DNA of 64,000 nt from Symbiodinium natans (taxonomy: Eukaryota; Sar; Dinophyceae; Suessiales; Symbiodiniaceae), in the NCBI GenBank assembly GCA_905221605.1, contig CAJNDS010000042.1, positions 110,001-174,000 of the forward strand, given 5' to 3'. Positions 44,616-56,261 of the stretch are shown in pieces. Numbering within the stretch: the first letter of the stretch is position 1; each line of letters starts with the position of its first letter. The notes below the pieces were generated by a model, which was given only the letters and a program-made list of their open reading frames with translations, searched no databases and was not told the DNA's origin. The position numbers were made by a program, and so were the translations under genes.

Positions 44616-47600
44616 GGGGGCGTAGGGGCGAACCCCCTGGCTGTGCGCTTGCCCCGGTATTCGGGGATCCTCGGCTTTCCTCTCTCTCTCTCATCTCTCT
44701 CCCTCCCTCTCAGTCATTCACACCTTTTGCACCTGCCTGCGGCTTCCTCCGAAATCGCTTCAAAAGGCGATTCATGGAGAACTTCCTGGATCGGCGCGGG
44801 CTTCGGGCTGAGGGCTTGAGGTTCGGGTTTGGGGTTTGGCTTGCAGTGGAGAGTTCGGGGCGCAGGGCTTCATCGAGGGCCTTCGGGGCAATCGCGGCTC
44901 AGGAGTTCAGGGCCTCAAATGGCTTTACTAGTAAGGAGTGTACAGGCCTTCGACTTCCGAAAAAGTGTTCAGGACGGCGGCGCCTTGGGGCTCCGAGGGT
45001 ACAAAATGGCACGATGTGAGAGTGGCTTTTGAAACAAAGCTCGGATGTTCTTCATGGGATCGAAGCCTTCTCCCCCCTCCCAAGCCCTGAAATGCCCTGA
45101 ACACACTTTCAAGCTTTCAAAAAGACCCTGAACTCTCAACCCCCGCCAAACTCTCCCCAAACCCTGCTGCCGTGCGCCTGCAGCAGGTGCCCCAGACATC
45201 CTCCCCAAGCATCCAGGGTTGAGGGGTGCTGTCGCGTGGCCCACCTACCCTGGAATCATGAATGGTTGTTGCAAGCCGCTACCCGGCCATACTTGAGGGG
45301 ACAGGTTTAGAGCGGGGATTTCAAGGGCCGTTTCCGCAACACCTCAGGACCCTGACAGTACAGCACAGTCCTGGCCTCTACATTCAACACCCTTTGAGCC
45401 CGGAAGCCTACTGGCAAAGCAGCCCTGCACCATGGAAAACGCACGGAGCCCCAAACCCCCTTACCTTCAAGCGCACATCCCGAAACGGTTCAAGGACGGG
45501 ATTCAAGAAGGGGAGGGGGGGCCCAGGCCTCATCGAAGTCTGTTGGCGCGAAAAGGCCTTTGGCTGGGGTCACCGCGCAGACTCCCCTGACCCCCCGACC
45601 CCTGCCACATGGAATAAAGCCCTTTTGCGCTGAGCATTCAGGAGATCTGGCAGAAGACCGAAACACCCCGCTTGGAGAGGTTCAGAGGCCCGGTCCGCCA
45701 CCTGCCGTTCGCACCAGGCCGAGTGGCCTCGATTGTTGGGGCGAGTTTGGGGAGGCTCCAAAACTGTTCGGGCTCTGGGCTTTCAAGGGGCGATGAGGGG
45801 TTTCGGAGAGCTCGGGGGTGCTCGAGCACGGAAGAAGGCCAAAAGCTCCGCCAAGGCCGGCGCTCCTGCCAAGACTCATCCTGGCCGCATTCGAGGTGTG
45901 TGAAAGGGTTGGCTTATAGGGTTAGTAGGAGGGGGGGTCGGGGGGGCGGGGGGCGGTGGGGTCCCGCGCACGTACTTTTGGTGCCGAGGGCTTGAAGTCC
46001 GGAGAGGTGTACACTGTTCAAAAGCGAATCGGCGAAGCTCCGCCGGATAAAAGCCCATCTGGTGCATAGAGTCCCCAATCGCCCAAAAGCCCCTCTAAGC
46101 CACTATCCGCCCCCAGCAAGAGGACAAATAAAACACCGAGCTGTCCCTCTTTTCGCGGCTTGCCCGAGAAACTGCCCTTCCACGCACCCCAAAAGCCAAG
46201 CCGTAAGCCACGAAGCACGAACGCCGCAGATCCAACGGACCAGGGCTTGCCCCGTCATGCCCCGTCTTCGGGTGTAGCCATAGGGCTGCTTGGGGCTTCG
46301 GGATGCTTATCCGGTTTAGGAAGTTTAGGGTTTAGGGCTAGGGTCCAGCATGGCAGCAACTTCGCTGCCTGGTCCACGCGGTTGCAAACATTCTCGACCG
46401 CTCCTGCTGCATCGCAGCTTCGCTCTGAACGCCTAATTTTACACCCGCAGACTCGCAAATCTCTCGCCTATAGGGCTTGGGGCTTTTTGGGTGTAGGCCC
46501 ACCAGAAGAACGCAGGCCTGGAAGATTCTCGAAGCATGCAAGCAGAACTGCAGAACCCTCTCAGCAAGAGCCTTCAGCTCAGGCACGCAACAGTAAATAG
46601 AGAGAGAGAGAGGGAGCGAGTCAGAGCGAGAGAGAGTCAGAGAGGGAAAAGACAAAAATGACACAGACATCCGACCCCCCTGACCCGAGTGCGGGAAGCC
46701 TGCATCCAACATTCCACAACGAAAACAAAGCAAAACTCCCAAGCCGCCAAAGCTGGAATAACCCGGCCTCTGTGAAGATGCCACATGCATTTGCCCACCA
46801 CGGTACGAGCACTCAAGATTCCCAAACCCAGCCGTGAACGATCGGACATGTCCTGTTCATCCCCGGAATCCGCGCGACTTCGGCTTCGGGGAAATTTGGG
46901 GGGCGCTGCTGCTTCGGCCTGCAACAAGAGCATCCCGGCCAGGCTCCTGTGGAGTGCTGTCGTTCGGGACAGCAGGCGCATAGCAATTCTAGCATACGCT
47001 CCTGCCTCTTGCCACTTTGCAAGCATTTGTTAATCAGACCGGAGAGGTGCAAGGGTCAATATCCCTAGAGAGACAGTTTATAAGTTTATGCTTGCATAAG
47101 CACCTGGCAGTAGCATGCTGTAGTGCAGTCAAGTCCAGCACATCGCTGCTGAACGAAGAAAACACGGGTTTGCAAAATAATCTGATACACAAATGTCCTC
47201 AGGCAAGCGCTGATTCTGCAAGACCTTAAGCCCTAAGCTCCAAACCCAAAAGTGAGCAGCAGCCACTCAAAACTGCCCGCGCCAGCATAGCCAGCTGACT
47301 CTTACTTGTGCCATGTGACAAGCAGATGCCAGTCTGAGGCTACTCGTATGGGCCTAGGGCCTACGCCTATACCTCAAACCTGCCACATAGGTAGTGTCTG
47401 TGTACACTTGCAACTCAAGAGAGAGAACGAACCGCCTGCCAACGTCAATCCCAAACCCCTCAAAATCAAAATTCAACCCTTAAATACCCTAAGCCCGAAG
47501 GGCGAACACGCGAAATTCCCTGAGACCCGCGGAACGTACACCGGACATGACCGGACCCTGTCGTCGCTAAATGCACAAAACCCCCGGTCCGAGGAGTTTG

Positions 47601-48780
47601 GGGCAGCTCTCGCCGCACGGCGATCGGCGCGTCGGCGGCGCATTCGTTGGACGACACCCTCAGAGACTCGTCCGGAGCGCTAAGCGTTTGGGGAAAAAAG
47701 GGGGGGCCCGGGGCATGGAGTCAAGGCATGAGACATGGGGTTGCGCACTGCGCACCCAACGTGATCCAGATTTGTATGCCCTCGAACCTTAAACCATCTT
47801 AAACCCCTAGAGCTCCGATCTCTCTTCTCTCTTTGTGAATCGAGGCTTCAAGACACAGCCTGACTTGCCCGGGATGTTCCATTCAACCCGTTGAAACCGA
47901 CAGCAAACCCTTTCTTTTTTCTGGGCTCAGGGTTTGAAGACTTGAACGACCAGCTCCCAACGCACAGCCGCATAGCCCTATGGAGCCGCATGAAAATCCT
48001 CAGTCCAAGCCCTAGAAGAAAGCACAAGCCCTGACGGAACGAAGATCAGCGCCTTTATGCACTGCGCGCCCCGGCACCCCGGCATGAAGGGGGCCTGGCG
48101 ATTGGGGCTTATAGGTTCCAGGGTGTTCCGAGAGACTGAGCCAGGGTTGCTTCAACAGCTTTCATGACCTATGGTGGCCATACCTTTGAGGATGAACGAG
48201 GGAACAGCTGCTTCTGGGATAAAACTCGAATCTTGGAGAACTTGTAAGGACCGGGGGTCAAGATTCTCCGGTCGTCGAACTCTCAAGGCTTGTAGGGCAT
48301 TTACAAGGTTCAGAGGCTTGAGATGCCGGGCCAACATCTTCCTGCTAGGAGGAACCTACAATGAGTCAGTCAGGTTTCGCAACGTTTCCCCGCGGCGCTT
48401 CAGCACGACCCTGTCCAGCCATGGAATCCTGGAACCCTAAACGAGTGTAAACCCCTAACAACTAAAAATGGAAGGTCATGGCCTGCTGCCTTGTGGCCTT
48501 GACACCAGCTGAACAAGAATTTGTTTAAAGCTCTATAGGATTGCGGTTTTACAGATTGGCTTCGAAGGTTTCAAGCTCGGACGGATGCGACCGGTGCCTC
48601 TTCGTCACGCTGCTGGACCGACATGGCGAAGCAACAGAGCTGTAAAAATTTGGTGTCTGCTGTTGAGGACTCGGTGGTGTTCTGCAATGTGTTTGAAGAC
48701 GTCCAGCGGACTATTCAGGCTCATCGCACGTTCTGACGTGCACACAGCTGCACGAAGCTGTACGTTCGAGCCTGGGGCGG
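41194..48780 (-). CDS. U4 tail-exon block
   Basis: Diverged counterparts of the tail exons without any kinase exons to their right: near 48,600-48,780, 47,840-47,890, 47,570-47,655, 46,850-46,930, 46,346-46,412, 45,975-46,040, 45,520-45,560, 44,722-44,795, 43,806-43,870, 43,248-43,365, 42,780-42,865, 42,608-42,690, 41,735-41,815 and 41,194-41,290. Substitutions against U1 are often conservative at protein level (EQLEQMMLVGLG versus EQLEEMMLLGLG; ENRLQVLLGAG versus ENRLQAVLGAG). That supports past coding selection. With no kinase 5' part this copy is probably orphaned. Confidence 0.5.
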
Positions 48781-49481
48781 TCGCCAGCGTTTAGAGCACG
48801 AGGCTGCACTGTTCAAGCATGCATCTCCGTGCGCTGTCACTGCTGTCACTGGCGCTGCGGCGGGAAGAGTGCCAGCAGCTGCTTTTTTGGGAGTTTTGAT
48901 CGCAGGCTTGGCCTCCTTTGGAGGCATAACGGCCATCGTTGTGCAATCGAGTACTGTATAATACTGTGCCGGAGGCTATCACAAAAATGGAGCTCAGAGC
49001 TTGATTCATCCCAAAAGCGGGGCACCTGTCAAGATAAGAGAGGGATTGATAGTGTCAGTCGATCCAGGAAGCCAAGCAAGTATAGGTGGTCTTAAGTAAG
49101 TTGTTCGTGCAGAGCTCAACTTGAACTGCTTAACCGCGTTCAATTATCGGAACCTTGCGGTGACTGATGGCTTGAGGAAGCATGTCGCTTGCTCCTGGCC
49201 TATCCGGAACAGACAACATCTACTTGCTCCAGGTGCGAAGGGCGCAGAGATTGCTACAACTCAGCTGTTTGAAGTGGCAACACAGAGAAATGGAACTCCG
49301 ACACAGCCTCATGACCAATGATGTTTGCTTAAGAACAGCTTTGGGGCATGACCTGAGCAGCTCAAGCGCCAACCTGAAATGCCCTGAACACACGTTCAAG
49401 CCTTGACAAAACTCTGAACTCTCAACCAACCCCCCCCCCCCCACCCCCCAAAACCCTGCTGCCGTGCGCCTGCTGCAATCA

Positions 49482-49574
49482 CCCCCTCAACCCGAGATGC
49501 TTGGGGAGGATGTCTTGAGCACTTGCTTGCCAATTGCTCAAGAGATCCTCTCCAAGCATCTCGGGTTGAGGGGG
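49482..49574. repeat. Fold-back palindrome P7
   Basis: Arms 49,482-49,521 and 49,535-49,574 (40 bp), loop 13 nt. Only the right arm exists at the matching places in U1 (about 4,792-4,840) and U2 (about 22,095-22,142). The left arm is an inverted duplicate specific to U5. Confidence 0.9.
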
Positions 49575-49827
49575 TGCTGTCGCGTTGGCTGTTGCAAGCT
49601 GCGTCCTTGCCATACATGAGGGCTTAGGCGCATAAGGGTGAGGATTTGAAGGGCCGTTTTCCACGACATGTCAGGACCCTCTCTCGGCTTATATAAATGT
49701 CTGAAACCCTTTGAGTCCAGAAACCTTCCAGTACCCCAAACCCTCCCTACCTTCAAGCGCGAATCCCGAAAACATCTGAAAACGGATCAAGGAAGGAAGG
49801 GACGGAGGGGGGGCGGGGGGGAGCGCA

Positions 49828-52800
49828 CAGGCCTCGTCGAAGTCGGTTGGGTCGAAAAGGCCTTTGTCTCGGGTCCTCGATGTGGGGATGTGGGGGGGAG
49901 GGGGGGGGGGTCTCGAGAAGTTCCTGGCAAGGAAGCAGGGCAAAGGCTCTGAAGCCCGACCAGCCAAGGCCGGCGCTCCTGCCAAGCCTCGCCCTGGCCG
50001 CATTCGAGAGGTGTGATGGGTTGGGGGGTGGGGGGGGCATGCTCTGAAACCTTGGTCCGGCTCGGGGTATGGGGCTTGGAAGGTCCGACACGTGCTTTCG
50101 TGCCGAGGGCTTGAAGTCCGGAGAGGAGGACACGGTTCAAAAGTGATGCTCCGCTGTAGATAAGCGCCTATCTCGGACGTAGGGTCCCTAATCGCCGAAA
50201 AGGCCCTCTCCCTCAACCGCGATCCTAACCGTTCTGCCCTCTAAGCCACTATATCCGCCGGCAGCAAGAAGGCAAAGAAAACAGCGAGCTGTCCCTCTTT
50301 TCGCGGTTTGCCCGCGAAACTGCCCTTCCAAGCACCCCAACAGGCAAGCCGTAAACCACGATTCACGAACACCGCAGATCCAACGGACCAGGGCTTGCGG
50401 GGCGTGATAGCAAGAGGGCTGCTCGGGGCTTCGGGATACTTATCAGGTTTAGGGTTTAGGGCTAGGGTCTAGGTTGGCAGCCAGCAACTTCGCTGCCTGC
50501 TCCACGAGGTTGCGAATCTTCTCGACCGCTCCTGCTGCAACGCAAGGGTGACAGGGCAGTGGGAAGCAGTCACAGGGAGGCGGTTTGCTCGTTGTAGCTC
50601 AACTCCCCCTTCTAACAAACAGTTTCGCGGTGAACGTCTAACTTCAGCTCAGGCACGCGACAATAAAGAGAGAGCGACAGAGAGAGGCACATCCGACCCC
50701 CAACCCGAACGCAGGAAGCCTGCAAAGCAAAACTCCCAAGCCGCCAAAGCTGGAGTAACCCGGCAGCTGTGAAGGCGCGACATGCATTTGCCCAGCACAG
50801 TACGAGCACTCAAGATTCCCAAACCCAGCTATGAACCATCAGACATGCCCAAGTCATCCCCGGCATCGGCGTGACTTCGGAGGGGGGGGGGGGGGCTGCT
50901 GCTGTGGCCTGCGAGAAGGGCATCCAGGCCGGGCTCCTGTGGATTGGTCAGGCACCAAGCATAAGCGTGCCAGAAACTGCCCAGAAACTGCTACAGCGGC
51001 GGCTCTTCCGGAACAAAAACCGCAGGCGAAAAAACTATTGGTCATTAGTGTCACTCGGGTAGAGTCATTCCACATTGCAAGCATTTTTCAAATCAGACAA
51101 GGGAACTAGCGACACAGTTCATGCTTGTTCTCCAAAAATGGCAAGCGCACCTGGGAACAGCATGCTGTAGCTGCAGTCAACCCCTGCACATCGAATAAAC
51201 CACGGGTTTGCAAAATAATGCAGGGTTTCAGCCCCTAAACACAAAAGTGTGGCAGCAGCGAGTCAATACTGCTCGAGCCAGCATGGCCAGCTGACTCTTA
51301 CTCGTGCCATGTGACAAGCTCAATGGCATGTATGGGCCTACGCCTATACCTCAAATCTTTCACGTAGGTGATGTGTACACTGACAACTCAAGATAAAGAA
51401 CTAACAGCCTGCCACAGTCAATTCCAAACCCCCTCAAGATTCAACCTACCTCAAGTACCCAAGCCCGACGCCCGAACACGACTCGAACACGCGCAATCCC
51501 CTGAGACTCGCGGAACGTAGACGGACCCTATAATCGCTATGAACGCGCGAAAAACCCCCGGTCCGAGGATTCTGGAGTAGCTGTCGCTGCGCAACGATCG
51601 GCTGGTCGGCGGCGAATTCGTTGGACAAAGCCCTCACAGACTTGTCTGTTAAGCGTTGGGTAGCTCAGAGTTGGGGGAGGGGGGGGGGGAAGGAGGGGAA
51701 GCACGAGACTTGGGCTTGAGCACACTGCACATGAATGCTTCTGCTGTCCGAAGCCCCCGAACCCTTGGACCCTCGAACCTTGAACCCCTCAATCTCTGAT
51801 CTCTCTTCTCCTTAATGCAGGGAGGCTTCAAGCCGAAGCCAGACTCGCCCGAGATGTTCCATTCAACCCCTTGAAACCGACAGCAAACCCTTTCTGTTTT
51901 TTGGGCTCAGGATGGCTCAGTGTTTGAATAGTTGAACGACCAGCTCCACTTGCAAAGCCACATAGCCGCATTGCCACATAGCATCGCATAGCCATATGGA
52001 GCCGCGTCAGTCCAAGCCCTACAAAGCGCGAGCCGCGACGGAACTAAGATTGGCGCCTGTATGCACTGCGCGCCCCGGCACCCCGGCATGACCTGGGCCT
52101 GGCGACGTGGGGGTTTATAGGGTGTTCCGAAAGACTGAGCGAAGGATGCTTTTCAACTTTCATGACCTGTAGCCCAACCTTCTTCGGTATTAAAGTTTGA
52201 AAGGCTTGAGACGCGGGTCCGCACGTCTTCAGGCTGGCCAGGAGGACTTGGCTTTTGGAATCTGAACTGAGTCAGTCTCAAAGGTTTGCTTGCAACGTTT
52301 TTTCACGGCGATTCAGCACGACCCTGTCCAGCCATGGAACCCTAGAAACCCTGAACGAGTTGAACGAATGTCCTGCTGCCTTGTGGTCTTGACACTAGCT
52401 GAAAACGAATTTGCTTCAAGCTCTGGGGATTGAGGTTTTACAGAAGGGTTTGAAGGTGGCAGGAAGTTTTCCAGCAACATCACAACATGTGTCTACAAAA
52501 GCAACCAAACAGAACTGATAGTTGAGAAAAACGCTTTCCAGCAATGCGATATCAAAGCCGCGATGGCTCAGTTGGGTGATCGTCAATCTGAAAATCTGAA
52601 AGTCCCCGGCTCGATCCCGGGGCTCAGCATTCTCAGAGTCTGAGAGCGAGCGAGAGAGAGAAAGAGAACGAGAGAGAGAGAGAGAGAAAAAAAAAAAAAA
52701 AAAGTTCTTCTGCAACAGCTCCCTAAGGAAATTAGGAATGTTTTTGGAGTCCTTCAAGGTCCGGCCTGAAGAGTTTTTTGGAATCCTTCAGGGCCCACAT

Positions 52801-54110
52801 GCGGGGGCTGAAGGAGTTTTTGGAATCCTTCAGGGCCCACATGCGGGGCCTGAAGGATTTTTGCGAAACCTTCAGAGCCTGCATGCGGGGGCTGAAGGAG
52901 TTTTTGGAAATCCTTCAGGGCCCACGCGCAGGGCCTGAAGAATATCTTGGAATCCTTCAGGGCCCACATGCGGGGCCTGAAGGGTTTTTCCGAATCCTTC
53001 AGGGCCCACATGCGGGGTCTGAAGGAGTTTGTGGAATCCTTCAAGGCCCACATGCAGGGCCTGAAGTAGTTTTTGGAATCCTCAGGGCCCCCATGCGGGG
53101 CCTGAAGGGTTTTTTGGAATCCTTCAGGGCCCACATGCGGGGCCTGAAGGGTTTTTCGGAATCCTTCAGGGCCCACATGCGGGGCCTGAAGGGTTTTTTG
53201 CAATCCTTCAAGGCCCACATGCGGGGCCTGAAAAATTTTTTGGAATCCTTCAGGGCCTACATGCAGGGCCTGAAGGAGTTTTCGGAATCCTTTAGGGCCA
53301 ACACGCAGGGCCTAAAGGATTTTTCGGAATCCTTCAGGGCCCACATGCGGGGCCTGAAGGGTTTTTCGGAATCCTTCAGGGCCCACATGCGAGGCCTGAA
53401 GGAGTTTTCGGAATCCTTCAGGGCCCACATGCGGGGCCTGAAGGGTTTTTTGGAATCCTTCAGGGCCCACATGCGTGGCCTGAAGGGTTTTTCGGAATCC
53501 TTCAGGGCCCACATGCGGGGCCTGAAGGGTTTTTCGGAATCCTTCAGGGCCCACACGCGGGGCCTGAAGGATTCTTCGGAATCCTTCAGGGCCCACACGC
53601 GGAGCCTGAAGGGTTTTTTGGAATCCTTCAGGGCGCACACGCGGGGCCTGAAGGAGTTTTTGGGGCCTGAAGGATTTTTCGGAATCCTTCAGGGCCCACA
53701 TGCGGGGCCTGAATCGTTTTTTGGAATCCTTCAAGGCCCACATGCGGGGGCCAAAGGAATTTGTTTGCAGTCCTTCGAATTTAGATGGAGTTTCAAAATG
53801 GAACCCTGCATCCCTTAACCCCTATCACCTGAACATGGCCTGTTGCCTTGTGGCCTTGACGCGAGCTTAAGCAGATTCAGAGTCAGCTCTATAGGGATTG
53901 AGGTTTACAGAAGGTTTTCAAGGTTTCAAGCTTGCGCGGATGCAATCTGTGCCTCCTCGGGACGCTGCGGGACCGACATTGCGAATCAACAGAGCTGTGG
54001 TGTCTGCTGTTGAGGACTCGGTGGTGTTCTGCTATTCATGTGTCTTAAGACGTCCAGCGGGTTGATCTTCCGGCACGAAGCTGTAGGTTCGAGCCTGGAG
54101 CGATCGCCAG
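49828..54110 (-). CDS. U5 tail-exon block (partial)
   Basis: Diverged remains of the tail exons in U5: 54,040-54,110 (KINPLDVLRHM), 51,820-51,865 (MEHLGRVWLRLEASLH), 51,545-51,640 (LSNEFAADQPIVAQRQ), 50,470-50,541 (AVEKIRNLVEQAAKLLAA), 50,095-50,150 (LNRVLLSGLQALGT) and 49,828-49,866 (KGLFDPTDFDEA). A minisatellite of about 1 kb separates the first two. The copy stops at about 49,360, so the exons equivalent to U1 920-4,690 are missing. Confidence 0.45.
52557..52629 (+). tRNA. tRNA-Phe(GAA)-like pseudogene or tRNA-derived element
   Basis: A 73-bp segment follows the eukaryotic tRNA-Phe layout: 5' strand GCCGCGA, GGCTCAGTTGGG box A, CTGAAAA anticodon loop with GAA, and box B GGCTCGATCC with a good T arm. 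The 3' acceptor strand does not pair with the 5' strand, the D stem is weakened, and two anticodon-stem pairs are broken. It is therefore probably not a working tRNA. A GA-rich run and an A-tract (52,640-52,703) follow, as in a tRNA-derived SINE. No counterpart is in the other units. Confidence 0.6.
52640..52703. repeat. GA-rich tract ending in A-tract
   Basis: Purine run of GAGA type followed by about 19 A residues, directly 3' of the tRNA-like element and 5' of the 42-bp minisatellite. It could be the tail of a retroposed tRNA-derived element. Confidence 0.6.
52740..53790. repeat. 42-bp palindromic minisatellite, open on both strands
   Basis: About 24 tandem copies of a 42-bp unit. On the plus strand it reads ESFRAHMRGLKGF(S/L) repeated for about 340 codons without a stop (52,778-53,818); the minus strand is also open over long stretches (repeating WALKDSEKPFRPRM). 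Each unit holds an imperfect inverted repeat, CCTTCAGGGCCC and GGGGCCTGAAGG around CATGCG, which explains the similarity of the two readings. Because 42 is a multiple of 3, any open frame stays open, so coding is not implied. It is inserted in U5 only. Confidence 0.9.
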
Positions 54111-54480
54111 CATTCTGCATCCAGGCTGAACCCTTCACGCATCCATCTCCGTGCGCTGTCACTGCTGTCGCGGGTGCTGCGGGGGATCGTGCTAAGCAGC
54201 CACCTTTTGGAGGATTTTTTTCGCAGGAGAACTGGCCTCCTTTGGAGGCGCAACGGCGATCATTGTGAGATCTAATGATGCGCCCCCTAACAGTGGAGGC
54301 TGCACGTCACAGAGGGACTTGACTCCTCCTCGAGGCTGTGACACCTGTCAAGACAAGAAAGAGATTGATGCATTGCAGGCATTCCCAATATTGCCTTCCA
54401 GGCTATACGCATTGCATATCATGTAGGTATGCGGGTGCCCGCAAATGATGGGAGAAGGCACACGCACTGCTTTTTGTCAC
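54111..54480. other. End of the repeat array
   Basis: Contains the last eroded double-hairpin motif (54,235-54,305). Homology to the units ends near 54,330; 54,330-54,480 is single-copy sequence 3' of the helical protein gene, without recognisable signals. Confidence 0.5.
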
Positions 54481-54489
54481 ACATTTGGC

Positions 54490-55236
54490 TCAGAAGCAGC
54501 GGAGTCGGCAAAGCTCGTCCTGCACGGCTTGGCTAGCGTGCACTGAGAAAGCCTTCAGCTGCCTCTCTGCTTCTGCGTAGCTTCGTCGGGGATCGTCATC
54601 AGCTCGCCACAGGAGCTGCAGGTCATCAATCAGGCTCGAATGGAAAGCTTGCTGACTCTTCAGGACCCTGACCAGCATGGACACCCACTTCTGGCGCTGG
54701 CACTTCGTCAGGGCGCGCACAATGCAATAAAGATGCCGTGAGCAGCGTTGTGCCTCGAGCGAGGCCTTCTTGCTGATTTCGGCGGACTCTGGCAGCAGGT
54801 CTCCCATCAAACCCAGCAACTCTTCCGCAATCAGTTGCTGAACAAAAGGGAGGCCGCCCAACCCATAGTTCATCAGAACATGGTGCGCTTGGGATCTCAC
54901 AGATTTGTCCGCACTTCGGATGTGCACGAACAGATGTCGAAGGTTTGCGATGACGATATTGCGGGCGTCGCTTTCTGGAAAATGGGTGAGCCTCGCGCTC
55001 GCCAACCTCATACACCACCAGCGGCCTGGGTTGAAAAGCAGACGAACCCGTTCGATAACCAGACCTCCTTTCCACGGATCTTTAAAAAAGGCCGAGACAC
55101 ACTCAAAGACCTTCAGCTGCTTGACATCCTTTGCAAGTTCTCTGAAGGTAGTAGGCGCGTCAGCACCAGCAGCCTTCCATCTTGCACAGAAGTCGGTAGT
55201 TGATTCCGGCCTGCACGGCAGAACTCATGGCGCAAG
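54490..55236 (-). CDS. Helical protein, 3' exon (unknown function)
   Basis: Long single-copy open frame of about 245 codons ending in CRLRCF and a stop at 54,490. The frame stays open to the right as far as about 55,236, beyond the internal Met at 55,011, so that Met is unlikely to be the start. It reads RELAKDVKQLKVFECVSAFF and, further on, IVIANLRHLFVHIRSADKSV and QQLIAEELLGLMGDLLPES. Composition suggests a mostly alpha-helical, possibly HEAT/ARM-like fold; I cannot assign a family. It is the longest convincing coding exon in the window and, like the kinase exons, on the minus strand. Confidence 0.6.
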
Positions 55237-55520
55237 ACTGCACGACTCCCGCTCGCAAGTGGCTGTGGTGTGGAACATGCCAGGACGCGCCTGTCCAACC
55301 TGCCCATTTCGGTCAGGTGCTGTATCAAGACCTCAGGTTCTCTCAGGTTGCATGTGCATTCCAGTCTTCCCGGCACTGGAGCATCACGCAGCGCTGGGCA
55401 GACGCAAAACAGCACAGAGCTCCCTGCCCTGGGACTCCTGGTCTGCCGGGAAGTCAGGCGCCATGCCAGAATTTCATCTACCTTGGGCACGGGCACACCA
55501 TCTTCCGGACTCTCCCAAAT
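55215..55520 (-). CDS. Probable upstream exon of the helical protein
   Basis: Open minus-strand stretch reading VPVPKVDEILAWRLTSRQTR, later REPEVLIQHLTEMGRLDRR. It overlaps the right edge of the next exon in a different frame, so a splice junction, or a frameshift, must lie near 55,150-55,240. Single copy. Unknown family. Confidence 0.4.
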
Positions 55521-55724
55521 CTCCCAACTGAAACGTTTTCACCTCTCACAGCACACCATCGCCAGCTGCTGATGTCGCGGGCAGGATGCCGAAAGGTACT
55601 GCAAAAGGCCGGGCCTCAGCTGGACTCATGGATTTTACTTCTGCTCTGTAACAAGCGCACCTCATTTCCCGCTGACCCCATGCTTCAGTGACGCGAAGAC
55701 CCACTCTCACGCAGTCAGATACAG

Positions 55725-56124
55725 TTAGTTTCTTCGGCTGCGTTTGAAGGGCTCCAACACAACGAGCACATACGAGCTAGTAGGAAGCCCAAGGAGCGCA
55801 AGGAGCTGCTGGGGATCCCACTCCCCACAAGCCTCGGGTAGCACGCGCGGGCTCCCGTGCCCGTGCCAAGGGAAGCCAGAGTTTTTCATGCCTCTCCTGA
55901 CATCTTGCCCAGAAACAGGCATACACGAGGCACTCGTCTCCGCAAAGGTTTCTTCTGGCAGCGGCTGGTCAATACCAAGCTCTTCCTGCTCAGCTCTCTG
56001 GAGCATCGCGGTAACGAGAAAGGCAGAGACCCAAGGGCTCTTGGCAAGAGGCGCCGCAGTCCTGACCATCCGTCTGGCAAGCCTTGTTGCAAGCATCCGG
56101 GCAGGAGGCCGGCAAAAGTCTGCA
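55725..56124 (-). CDS. Acidic/hydrophobic 3' exon of a second unknown gene
   Basis: Open frame ending VLEPFKRSRRN and a stop at 55,725. To the right it contains EEETF-like acidic text (EELGIDQPLPEETFAETS) and DPQQLLALLGLP. A pyrimidine-rich stretch ending TTTAG at about 56,143 on the minus strand is a possible acceptor. Probably the last exon of the coiled-coil gene to the right, or of a separate gene. No family recognised. Confidence 0.45.
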
Positions 56125-56261
56125 CCTCAATGGCGGGTGCCTAAACAGAAAAACTAGCAAAGACGAGGCTCAAGGCAAATCGCTCGATGGTATTGCTCCG
56201 TTGATTTAGAACGGATGCCACCCTACCATGTTTGGCAGATTTTGGCAGCTCCTTCAGCCAG

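Larger units (their letters stand above)
39720..49370. repeat. Repeat unit U4 (tail exons only)
   Basis: Fourth copy, matching U1 from about position 40 to about 9,350. It is more diverged than U2 but preserves the reading frames of the tail exons, which helps to recognise them as exons. About 850 bp of telomere-like and AT-rich sequence (40,300-41,090) is inserted near its left end and is absent from U1 and U2. It carries no kinase exons; at about 49,370 it passes into U5. Confidence 0.85.
49360..54330. repeat. Repeat unit U5 (partial)
   Basis: Fifth, partial copy. It starts with sequence equivalent to U1 4,690 and runs to the equivalent of U1 8,720. A 42-bp minisatellite with a tRNA-like element beside it (52,557-53,790) is inserted near its right end. 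It is the most diverged of the large copies; several tail exons remain readable. Unique sequence begins at about 54,330. Confidence 0.8.

Noticed and set aside
52778-53818. Open frame of about 346 codons on the plus strand as a repeat protein
   Set aside because: It is the 42-bp minisatellite read through; the minus strand is equally open, it lacks non-repeat domains and is absent from the other units.
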